Both the position numbers and the translations under genes were made by a program. The notes beneath the pieces are model-generated. The model was given only the letters and a program-made list of their open reading frames with translations, was not told the DNA's origin and made no database searches. This document shows, one piece after another, positions 49,801 through 55,579 of a stretch of 64,000 nucleotides of DNA. The number at the start of each line of letters is the position of its first letter. The first letter of the stretch is position 1. This DNA is from Paraspadella gotoi (lineage: Eukaryota > Chaetognatha): the NCBI GenBank assembly GCA_051294375.1, contig CM119264.1, forward strand, positions 22,593,826 to 22,657,825, read 5' to 3'.

Positions 49801-50653
49801 AGGGATCAAATTTTATTCTCATTCGCGACGCCTTCTACACTCGCTACTTAATCCCTACTTTACTCTGCTCCTCTTTTCCCTCTCTTTAATCTACGCTTCT
49901 CACTTACCGCTCCTCATTCCGGCTCCTTTAATTCCCTGCTCCTTTTACTCCGCCCTCTTTTCCCTTCCTTTAATCTACGCCCCTCACTTACCGCTTCTTC
50001 ATTCCGGCTCCTTAATCCGCTGCTCCTTTTACTCCACTCCTCTTTTCTCTCCTTAATCTACGCTTCTCACTTTCCGATCGCTCATTCCGCACCTATTTAT
50101 TTCCCTGCTCCTTTTATTCTGCTCCTCTTTTCCCTCTCTTTAATCTCCGCCCCTCACTTACTGCTCCTCATTCCGGCTCCTTAATCCTTACTCCTTTTAC
50201 TCTGCTCCTCTTTTCTCTCTCTTTAATCCCCATCCCTCGCTTCCGCTCCTCATTCCCAACTCTTCAATTATCTTTCCCCGTTCCTCACAGCCATGGACTC
50301 GTGCGAGACGCTCTGCTGTGGTCGAGGCTACGACGAGTTCCTCGTCAAAAAAGTCCGAAGATGCGACTGCAGGTTCGTTCCGTTGGGTCAGACATTGAAA
50401 CTTTAATGGACGTTAGTATCACAACGATAAACAATTATCAAAAATTATAATAATTAATTCAAAAAAGAAAACTAAAAAACTTTGAGTTGATGATGAGACG
50501 GTTGTGATCTTTCCAAATAAAAACAAATCTAATCTTCGGTTGAATCAAAAATTCATCTCATATAATTCATTTTTGACAAACAGATTTAAATGGTGCTGCC
50601 ACGTTATCTGCGACGAATGCCACTACGAAGAATGGCAAACCACTTGCAAATGA
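14755..50653 (+). CDS. Wnt10 orthologue (whole gene span)
   Basis: Wnt proteins are secreted, lipid-modified Cys-rich ligands for Frizzled and LRP5/6 receptors. The core is read from eight exons (22781 to 50653) plus an upstream exon at 19122. Diagnostic features are [24 protein letters not shown] (a Wnt10-like form of the RESAF motif), [27 protein letters not shown] with the acylated Ser of [21 protein letters not shown] and the final [16 protein letters not shown] ending in TTCK. GFRESAF, TPEFR and the LVYFEKSPDFC-like motif point to Wnt10. The exons from 19122 onward total 1325 nt; one added base gives a whole number of codons (about 441 residues). With the inferred 5' exons the protein is about 570 residues, long for the family. 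The 18.9 kb intron between 30292 and 49176 makes up half of the gene. Confidence 0.93.
17972..18051 (+). CDS. Wnt10 candidate exon 2
   Basis: The acceptor TTTCTTTCAG and donor TTTCGA|GTGAGT bracket 80 nt. The phase-2-in, phase-1-out frame is open and links candidate exons 1 and 3. It reads [13 protein letters not shown] and then LSSGAEIS. No conserved motif is present. Confidence 0.42.
18285..18345 (+). CDS. Wnt10 candidate exon 3 with a GC donor
   Basis: The 61 nt follow TTATTTTTCAG and end at TCCAG|GCAAGT. A GC donor with the full AG|GCAAGT context is the usual form of GC-AG introns. The frame is open ([15 protein letters not shown]) and leaves in phase 2. This matches the exon at 19122 if one C is missing from the C7 run at 19268-19274. 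Confidence 0.42.
18619..18780. repeat. (TC)n microsatellite
   Basis: This is a long TC tract with a few TTC, CCTC and CATC interruptions inside a Wnt10 intron. Confidence 0.95.
19122..19349 (+). CDS. Wnt10 exon with the N-terminal ELGHARLC motif
   Basis: After CTCCTCCCGTAG the exon encodes a Ser/Pro-rich segment, then [21 protein letters not shown] and PDV. This matches the Wnt10 segment in which a Cys, a QLGLC-like motif and NPDV precede the first core exon. The donor is GATGTC|GTGAGT. The next exon needs one more base, so a G is probably missing (GTCG|GTGAGT). Confidence 0.75.
19778..19815. repeat. (GAC)n microsatellite
   Basis: GAC triplets would encode poly-Asp in one frame. Similar tracts occur near 12005, 28545, 55545 and 57096, so this is repeat sequence rather than an acidic exon. 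Confidence 0.85.
21231..21280. repeat. (TC)n microsatellite
   Basis: This is a pure TC tract in the centre of the foldback element. Confidence 0.95.
21449..21487 (+). ncRNA. Hammerhead-like hairpin, decayed copy
   Basis: CTGATGA is followed by a five-base-pair stem GGTCT/AGACC and GAAAC. The core matches CUGANGA ... GAAA of hammerhead ribozymes. The flanking stem I is weak here. It differs from the copy near 22.2 kb at the unconserved position 7 and by a compensated pair in the stem. Confidence 0.35.
22169..22215 (-). ncRNA. Hammerhead-ribozyme-like motif
   Basis: On the minus strand CTGAAGA is followed by stem II GGCTT/AAGCC, then GAAAC, a short ACATGT stem III and C at the expected cleavage position. 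The next bases TGTTT can pair with AAACG directly upstream of the core, giving stem I. This is the order of a type I hammerhead as found in Penelope-like retroelements. One extra A between the core and stem II is atypical, so activity is uncertain. Confidence 0.45.
22697..22738. repeat. (GA)n microsatellite
   Basis: This GA tract lies about 40 bp upstream of the Wnt10 acceptor at 22780. Confidence 0.95.
22781..22909 (+). CDS. Wnt10 core exon, ECxxQF...RWNCS
   Basis: The exon follows TTTTCCAG and ends in phase 1 at TTCAAAG|GTATTT. It encodes [18 protein letters not shown] and then LQRR with FPILFK, the conserved region before RESAF. There are no frame breaks. Confidence 0.93.
24736..24849 (+). 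CDS. Wnt10 core exon, GFRESAFVY
   Basis: The exon follows TTCGTCAG and ends in phase 1 at CCGAAG|GTAAGA. It encodes [18 protein letters not shown] and then [15 protein letters not shown]. The Gly of GFRESAF is completed across the previous junction. A TC tract follows the donor. Confidence 0.93.
26603..26699 (+). CDS. Wnt10 linker exon, charged
   Basis: The exon lies between TCTCCGCAG and CGGAG|GTGAAA, entering in phase 1 and leaving in phase 2, which fits both neighbours. It reads [19 protein letters not shown] and then an Arg/His-rich stretch. It sits in the variable region between the SCGC motif and WSGCDH. The first 37-bp repeat unit begins directly after the donor. Confidence 0.8.
26702..27485. 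repeat. Purine-rich minisatellite, about 37 bp x 21
   Basis: Units contain AATAGGGAAATAGAAAAAGG and GTATTGGAAGGAAG. The 337-codon minus-strand open frame across it is a repeat artefact. Confidence 0.95.
27718..27763. repeat. (CAT)n-type microsatellite
   Basis: ATC/CAT triplets with a few CGT changes; Ser or His runs in open frames here reflect the repeat. Confidence 0.85.
29303..29545. repeat. TC-rich microsatellite region
   Basis: Two TC tracts (29303-29375 and 29466-29545) are separated by T-rich sequence. Confidence 0.9.
30157..30292 (+). CDS. Wnt10 core exon, [11 protein letters not shown]
   Basis: The exon follows AACCCACAG and encodes [16 protein letters not shown], then [17 protein letters not shown]. 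It completes Arg across the junction (AG|A) and ends in phase 0 at CGCTTG|GTAAGT. It corresponds to the W-WGGC-H-FG block of the family; the first Gly of GGC is replaced by Ser. Confidence 0.93.
30452..31085. mobile_element. TIR element with perfect 36-bp ends, 634 bp
   Basis: Bases 30452-30487 (starting AACAAGTTTGAGCAAACAAT) are the exact reverse complement of 31050-31085. Inside are a CGTC tetranucleotide tract (about 30486-30520), two diverged copies of a segment containing GAAATTTTGT near 30578 and 30689, and an ATTA-rich stretch at 30835-31045. There is no transposase frame and no clear target duplication. Confidence 0.85.
31148..31187. repeat. (GA)n microsatellite
   Basis: This is a pure GA tract just outside the TIR element. 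Confidence 0.95.
31276..31475. repeat. Degenerate 18-22 bp repeat carrying TGACGTCA sites
   Basis: Units resemble CAATGACGTCAATCGGG. Perfect TGACGTCA palindromes lie at 31314, 31366, 31417, 31434 and 31468, with near matches TGATGTCA between them. TGACGTCA is the consensus cAMP-response element bound by CREB/ATF proteins. Use as an enhancer is only a possibility. Confidence 0.7.
31879..31923. repeat. (TC)n microsatellite
   Basis: This is a pure TC tract. Confidence 0.95.
32280..32640. repeat. Degenerate TTAGG-like tandem repeat
   Basis: Short units such as GGATTAGGATTAAGATTAAG and GGGTAAGGATTAGG recur. TTAGG is the usual arthropod telomere unit, but the units here vary in length and are degenerate. 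Confidence 0.6.
33142..33818. other. Assembly gap, 677 N
   Basis: The right flank is a GA tract (33819-33847), suggesting the assembly failed at a microsatellite. Confidence 0.95.
34211..34260. repeat. (TC)n microsatellite
   Basis: This is a TC tract with one short interruption. Confidence 0.95.
34335..34452. repeat. Tandem duplication, about 62 bp x 2
   Basis: The units share GATGACAAAG, CGAAGAAGACATAATCA and GAGTGAATGACAA. Confidence 0.8.
34687..34985 (+). mobile_element. tRNA-derived SINE
   Basis: An A-box-like TGGCTCATTGAG (about 34748) and a B box GGTTCAATCC (about 34792) lie about 40 bp apart, as in RNA polymerase III promoters of tRNA origin. A head TGTAGTCGGGCATTGCC and a tRNA-unrelated body follow. 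A diverged relative lies at 58839-59100, which confirms an interspersed family. Confidence 0.75.
35230..35267. repeat. (TC)n microsatellite
   Basis: This is a pure TC tract. Confidence 0.95.
35960..36150 (+). repeat. tRNA-like fragments, two B boxes
   Basis: GATCGAATCC occurs near 36014 and again in GGGATCGAATCCC near 36131. The sequence before the first copy (GAAGTGGTGAAAACC) could be an A box. This may be a degraded tRNA-derived element; no complete tRNA fold is seen. Confidence 0.4.
37030..37054. other. Assembly gap, 25 N
   Basis: This is a placeholder gap. I found no duplicated sequence on its two sides, unlike the gaps at 303 and 63014. Confidence 0.95.
38140..39595. repeat. Tandem or misassembled duplication, about 780 bp unit
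   Basis: The segments at about 38140-38880 and 38930-39595 share the order of a pyrimidine-rich stretch, GACCTCAAAGGACTTTT, a GTCGTCGTTAT segment, a TC tract, TTCTCGTT...GTTGCGTT, and a GAGA tract. In the second copy the TC tract is replaced by a 258-N gap. The first copy includes 38575-38710, which may lie inside the gap of the second. Confidence 0.7.
39241..39498. other. Assembly gap, 258 N
   Basis: The gap begins at the end of a TC tract. Confidence 0.95.
39596..39862. other. Assembly gap, 267 N
   Basis: The gap begins after a GAGA tract. Confidence 0.95.
39961..40250. other. Assembly gap, 290 N
   Basis: The gap begins after a TC tract. Confidence 0.95.
40471..41292. mobile_element. TIR element with perfect 23-bp ends, about 822 bp
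   Basis: Bases 40471-40493 (starting TTCGCGAGTGACACC) are the exact reverse complement of 41270-41292. The AT-rich interior carries three diverged copies of a segment beginning GCATGTTCTTG (near 40664, 40768 and 40959), and a 25-N gap. No transposase frame is seen, so it is non-autonomous or internally deleted. Confidence 0.8.
40702..40726. other. Assembly gap, 25 N
   Basis: Sequence left of the gap (40661-40701) resembles 40766-40808 on its right. Either short overlapping contig ends or copies of the internal repeat would explain this. Confidence 0.95.
41868..41950. repeat. (TC)n microsatellite
   Basis: This TC tract has TTTC and CCCC interruptions. Confidence 0.95.
42590..44045. repeat. 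Pyrimidine minisatellite, 27 bp x about 54
   Basis: The unit CTCCCTTTACCCTCCATTTC then TTCTTTC recurs with small variants and indels. Because 27 is a multiple of three, long open frames arise, including one of 671 codons. They encode a Phe, Pro, Leu and Ser repeat and are not supported as a gene. Confidence 0.95.
44046..44099. mobile_element. 54-bp snapback insertion
   Basis: TGTAGTCGGGCATTG and its reverse complement CAATGCCCGACTACA flank a short loop. The first 32 bases equal the head of the SINE at 34687. It interrupts the 27-bp minisatellite, with ATT on both outer sides as a possible short target duplication. Confidence 0.65.
44535..44765. repeat. 33-bp minisatellite x 7, each unit a hairpin
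   Basis: Units read CTTTAAATTGACCTTTCAAT then TGGCAAGCCC(C/A)GG. Within each, AATTGA and TCAATT can pair across CCTT. Unit length is a multiple of three, so both strands have open frames, here taken as repeat artefacts. Confidence 0.9.
46798..46836. repeat. (GA)n microsatellite
   Basis: This is a pure GA tract. Confidence 0.95.
47168..47262. repeat. (GA)n microsatellite, interrupted
   Basis: GA units are broken by AAG at intervals. Confidence 0.9.
49176..49316 (+). CDS. Wnt10 core exon, [10 protein letters not shown]
   Basis: The exon follows CCCTTTTAG and has 47 codons in phase 0 at both ends, with donor AAGAAG|GTGGGT. It encodes [18 protein letters not shown] and then CELKTCW with [15 protein letters not shown]. 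The Ser in HGIS is the position acylated by Porcupine in Wnt proteins, and it is present. Confidence 0.96.
49434..49761 (+). CDS. Wnt10 exon with low-complexity insertion and EKSPNFC motif
   Basis: The exon follows ACGCCAG and ends in phase 1 at TCGAGAG|GTGAGT. It starts [11 protein letters not shown]. It then has about 60 residues rich in Ser, Thr, Pro, His and Arg before [29 protein letters not shown]. The linker is longer than in vertebrate Wnt10 proteins, as I recall them. The frame is intact. Confidence 0.93.
49762..50290. repeat. Short Wnt10 intron of pyrimidine-rich repeats
   Basis: From about 49840 a degenerate unit of roughly 90-100 bp recurs, with CTCCTTTTACTC, CTCCTCTTTTCCC, TTTAATCTACGC and CACTTACCGCTCCTCATTCC. 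Confidence 0.75.
50291..50372 (+). CDS. Wnt10 exon, [11 protein letters not shown]
   Basis: The exon follows TTCCTCACAG, enters in phase 1 and leaves in phase 2 at GACTGCAG|GTTCGT. It encodes [15 protein letters not shown] and KKVRRCDC, the CCGRG block of Wnt proteins. Confidence 0.95.
50584..50653 (+). CDS. Wnt10 last exon
   Basis: The exon follows GACAAACAG, completes Arg and reads [17 protein letters not shown] then QTTCK and TGA at 50651-50653. The C-terminal Cys pattern is complete. Confidence 0.96.
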
Positions 50654-50760
50654 TCGGGTTTATTTTCAATACTTTATCATCCCGTGAAATTTTTACTACT
50701 AAATTATTTTTTACCTGTAATCGAGGCCCACGATTTTTTTTTTTAGTGCAATCTCAGTTA

Positions 50761-50815
50761 AATAAACCGTTATTTCTCTTTGTTATTTATGTTTACATTG
50801 TCTCTTTGAAATAAA
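50761..50815 (+). terminator. Wnt10 poly(A) signals
   Basis: AATAAA occurs at 50761 and again at 50810, about 110 and 160 nt after the stop. Confidence 0.6.
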
Positions 50816-51479
50816 TTATAATTTTTCTCGTTTAAATACAAAGAAGTCCGAAAAACCTTCAATTCCTAGAAATCCCCCGACGCAAACGCACGACGTCAGC
50901 ACAGAAGTAAACGTAACGCTTAAAGTTGCGTCATCTCGTCGGCGAGAAAAATTCAAAAAGAAGAAGCGAGAAAAAGTGCGAGCGGCGTGACCGGATAATT
51001 TTGGGTGAAAAAAAAATTGGCAACGAATTATCTTGGCAGCGACGTAGCCGGCGGCGGCCGGGGCGGCCGGGGCGGCGGCGCGGCCGCGACGGCGGCCGCG
51101 GCGGCGGCGGGGATTCTCAAATCTCGATCACAATCGCATCTCGTCGCGCAGGAACAAAAGAACAATTTACAATTTTTTTTTTGTTGGGGGAGGGGGGGTG
51201 GGAGAGAGAGAGAAGTAGAGTGGAGGAGAGGGAGGGTCGAGAGAGAACGAGGGTGTTCGACGTTCAAAGGTTATTTCATCGTTTTCCTGCCAAATCTCGT
51301 TCTCCTTTAGTTTTTGATTCCGGCGCGAAAATTTTTTTTGTTTCATTTTTTTTTTTAACCCAGCTTTTTTCTCATATCTTAATCAAATTTATTAAAAAAA
51401 AAAAAAATAAAGAAATAAAGGGAAAAAAATTGCTTAGTTTTTAGCATAAAAATGGAAAAGGTTCGTTCGGAATCGTGCG

Positions 51480-51560
51480 TCAGGGGTTCAATACCTTGGG
51501 AGCCCGTTTTTAGCTAGTGACAGGAGACGGTCACTGAGGGTTCGAATCCTCTACTCCAGT
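51480..51560 (+). repeat. tRNA-like fragment
   Basis: B-box-like GGGTTCAATACC and GGGTTCGAATCC lie about 55 bp apart. GTGAC and GTCAC flank a loop before the second box, as an anticodon arm would. Taken together this looks like a degraded tRNA-derived repeat rather than a functional tRNA. Confidence 0.4.
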
Positions 51561-51904
51561 TGGTCAGAAGCCAACGAGAATGGTTTCTCTTGCTACCACA
51601 ACATCTTCTTTTTTCACTCGTACAAACATGTATTCTGATTAAGCTGCGCATTTTTACACCGTTTTTAGACTAAAGCGATACTTAAGATTATAAGAATTTT
51701 CTAAAAAAATCTTCCACCCCGATCCCAAAAAAAATAACAATTTCAGAAAAAATTCTAATCTAAGTATTAGTCCAATCCAAAAGCGGTGTGAAATATATTC
51801 CAAACGAATTTGAGGAATTGATCTTTTATTAGATTCGATAAAACTCAAGATCAAAAGAAAATCGGGGAGGGGGGGAGATGAAGTAACCGGCGTCGACGAT
51901 CGAA

Positions 51905-51938
51905 TCACGTGATCGAATCACGTGATCTAATCACGTGA
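51905..51938. promoter_or_regulatory. Three tandem TCACGTGA palindromes
   Basis: TCACGTGA occurs at 51905, 51918 and 51931 with an exact 13-bp spacing. CACGTG is the E box bound by bHLH-zip factors such as Myc, USF or MITF/TFE relatives. It lies 1.2 kb after the Wnt10 stop and 1.2 kb before the Rho candidate exon. It may equally be a short tandem repeat. Confidence 0.45.
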
Positions 51939-53093
51939 TCCGATCGATGGCACAGAGAGGCGTCTTGCGTATGAGGAGTTAATAGACGATTGTAAAATCG
52001 GGAGATTGAAATGTGGTAACGAAAAACGCTCGGCGAAATTTAATTAATACATTTGGATGAAGATTGGAGATGGGGAAAAAATGGGGATCGTACTTGAGAC
52101 AGAGAAAGAAATGGTTTAACGTGAGGTGATCCGGATGTGATTCGTTGATAAGGTTTTTGGAGGTAAACATGAACAACGATTCTTAGGGTTTTTTTAGTGA
52201 ATTATCATGATGGTTAGTGTATATATAACTATTATTTGATATGAAAAGGGTTAATTGAAAGGCAATGGCGATGGTGGCTTGTACGTATTCAGCAACTTCC
52301 ACAAAAGGCAAGATTTAAGAGGGAATATTAAGAAGAAACCATTAAGAAAAAACATTACAAAAGTTACTGTACTTTACTGTACTGTACTTTTTTAAATAAA
52401 TATTTTTTTATAATTAAACGTCTTAACTCGTAATTTGTTAACAATTCTTGGACTTTTGAAAAATGGGGGCAAATGTTGCGAATTTTTTTTTTTAACTTAC
52501 CATTGGTTGATGGATGATACTTCGAAACATGACGGGATGTACAACAGTTTTAAATTCAAAAGTGACAGGGAATTATAAATTATGTTTTCATGAAAACATG
52601 CAATTTAATACTTTAAATTTTAACGGTAAAAAGTAACCTTCAGATGTTACGTAACAAAAGATTAAATAATAACAAGTAACAGATAAATGGTAAAAATCGC
52701 GAAAATAAATATGTGAAGTCTCTTTGTTTAATTGCATCGCTTTCAAATTATCTAAAATAGGTCAGAGGCGCAAGAATAATCTATTTTAGTAAATTATTTT
52801 TATTTTTTTAATATAACTTTCATCTTCTTTTTTTACGTGGTTATTTTTTTGGATATGCCAAGACAATATGTTTGATACCATGATTGATGAAAGTCCACAC
52901 AAAAGCCGGAACTTTTCTCCCTCGTTGCCTTTTGTTTTTTTTCTCTTTTTTGTTAAAAAAAAAAACACGAACTATTTCGAAGTTGAGGCATCTTTTGTTT
53001 TTGTTATTTTTTAATTTTCTTTTCAGAGAAGAAAATACTCCAAGTTTCACTTATTTTGCGTTGCGTCTCCGTTACCGATTTCAGTTCTAAAAG

Positions 53094-53248
53094 ATGAAGG
53101 CGGGCACGGCGTCGACGCCGACTCCCTCTCTCCGCATCTGCTCTCCCTCGGAGAGCTCGACCTCTTCGCCGGGAAGAACGCCGCCCGCCGCTAACGCCGC
53201 CTCCAAGAGTTCGCGACGTCGCCGGTCGTACCTGAGACAAGGCGCAAA
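53094..53248 (+). CDS. Rho candidate exon 1
   Basis: The ATG lies 9 nt after a good acceptor (CCGATTTCAG), so the 5' UTR may be spliced. The frame is rich in Ser, Thr, Pro and Arg ([13 protein letters not shown]). Ending at GCAAA|GTGGGC it leaves in phase 2, which is what the exon at 58384 needs. Earlier GT sites (53235, 53238) would also keep the phase. On the minus strand an equally long open frame exists, so support is moderate. Confidence 0.4.
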
Positions 53249-55544
53249 GTGGGCGTTTCTACCGTCTAGTAAAGAGAGACAGGCGTCTATGTCTTTCACT
53301 TTTAAAGTTCCGAATCTGTAATTCTTTAAAATAATTACAATTTAAATGGCCGTTAGTTCGTTTAATTTTTTTTCTCCTTTATTTTCTCTTTAATTCTTCC
53401 CGCCAACTAATTCCTTTTCTCCCGCTACTCCATCTCTTTTTCGAATTAAACATCTGAGGCCTGGTATTTCCGAGTCTGACTGCAACTTGTGCAGTCTCGA
53501 TCGACCGCGTTTCACTCTCGAGAAATACGGAGAAAAGTAATCTGCTTTTCGAACTAATCTCTTTTTAACTTTTTAAAAATCAAATTTTGAAACGAGAATT
53601 TAACATTTAACGTGACGAATCTTCAAAAGCTCAAAGTCTTCTCTCGCCATCCTTCCTTGTTCTTCGTCAATATTCAGAATTCCTTTTTATCATCCGGTTC
53701 CTCCATTTTTATTACAATTTTTCTAATCTACGTAGTTTAACAATTCTTGATTGCCTTCTATTAGTAGTATTTGTTATTTTTTCTTTATTCCCTCAACTCA
53801 TCTCTTTCCCTTCTCTGCCTTTTCTCTTTTCCATCTCTTTCCCATCCCCGCAATCATCTCTCACAACATCTCACTCCCCTTCACATTCATTCCTTCTCAC
53901 CATCTCTTGAACCGCCACGAGGAACCGATGATGATGACGACGGAGACGACGCAGGCGACGATGATGATGATGATTCGAGCCTCAGACGAGAGAAGGTTCC
54001 CGCCTTTCGGCTTCAACTTTTTGTGCTCTGAAGAATCGAGAAGAAAAAAAAAACAATCGGCGTAACTAATCAACTAATCAATCAATAAATCAATCAGTTA
54101 ATAAATCGCTTAGTGAATGGAATCAACCAATTAATCGATCATTGTCTTAATCAGTTAATCACCGATCAGAAAATAATCAATAAGTCATTCACTTATTCTG
54201 TAATAAATTAATCGATAACGCAATTTATTACAGGGAGGTCTAGCTCTTTTAGGACTTAATTTAAAAAATCATCTGGACGGGAAAACATAACAATAATGAT
54301 ATAAAAATTGGTATACATATAAAAAAAATGTTAGAAGAATACAATCTATTAAAATAATTCCCCTTCGGCAACCATGACATTCTCAAAATGCCCAGGGAAG
54401 GCGACGTATGCTATTGCTACCGCGCTCATTGGAAATGCTGCCAATCTTACCACTTTTACAGTTGTCAGAAAGTCGACAGTTCTGGAGGGGATGCGTGAGA
54501 CACGAAAGAAAAATGAACCTAGTTTCTAAATATAGTCTCGCTTTTTTTCTATCATAAATCGTTTTTGTGCTGGGAGCACTTGATGTTAGTCCCATTAGAG
54601 CTGAACCTCACTGTATTTTACCAAATTGGAATCATCCCATTGTTGCCCATCTTTTGCTTTTGAATTCAGCCTCTTCCTTATTCAAAGTTCTTTTATATAT
54701 TTTTTTCCTAATGGTTTCTTTTTTGTTCTCTTATTTATTTCGGTTCTTTCATTTTTATTCTTCTCATTCCTTGATTCTGTCTTTTCTCATTCCTCCTTTC
54801 TACTTTTCTTCCTCGAAGCAACGTAATTCCGAATTGCGGTCAATCTTATCGTCTTTCGATTTATTTTCCGAGAGTCTAAATCAGTTTGTATATAAAAGTC
54901 CTGAGGCTAATTGGTCTTTATTTTATTTATTTTATATTAGAGCAGACGACGGACGAGGAGTTCACCGTCCGCTCCGCACAAGGTTTCAGAATTTATTATT
55001 TGACTCTAATTTGACTCTAATTAATTAATTTATTTATTTATTAATTACCGCTAATGATCGTGGGCAGATCCCGAATTGTTTGCTCAAACTTTTTAAAAGT
55101 AAGTTGAAAATTCACAATCAGAGAAATGAATTTTTCATGAAACTTATTAAAATTTATTAAAAGTTTTCGTTATTTTGCATAATCGCAACGAGTGACATAT
55201 CATGCCCTTCAAAAAGCTTTTCGACAGAAACCATTGAACATCCTTGTGTCAATTTTGTCACGTTTTTTCGAACTAACAAAAACTTGATTGAATAGAATTC
55301 CGCATTTGTCCCTTACTCGGTTTGGGTTTGACGGGACACTCTTCCTCGTCTTCGTTATCGACGCAATCCTCGACGCCGTCGCAGACCTGCGCCTCTGGGA
55401 TGCAGGCCTCTGAGTTCTGGCACGGAAATTCGTCGTCGGCGCACGGCGGCATCATCACCTGCGGCGCCATTAATTTCGGCGTCTTCATTTTCGACGCCGC
55501 ATCGGCGCTCTGGTTGAAAGACCGGAAGTCGTTGGAGTTCGTTA

Positions 55545-55579
<35 letters not shown>

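Larger units (their letters stand above)
50816..53093. other. Interval between Wnt10 and the Rho gene
   Basis: A GC-rich CGG segment (51045-51110) sits in otherwise AT-rich DNA and could be a CpG-rich promoter or repeat. A tRNA-like fragment and three TCACGTGA sites follow. From 52200 to 53030 I see AT-rich sequence only. Confidence 0.5.

Noticed and set aside
49434-49889. Overlapping Wnt10 frames at 49321-49851 and minus 49392-49787 as separate genes
   Set aside because: They are shadow frames of the Wnt10 exon; only one frame has the Wnt motifs.
51480-51560. Functional tRNA gene
   Set aside because: B boxes are present, but no acceptor stem and no full cloverleaf could be drawn.
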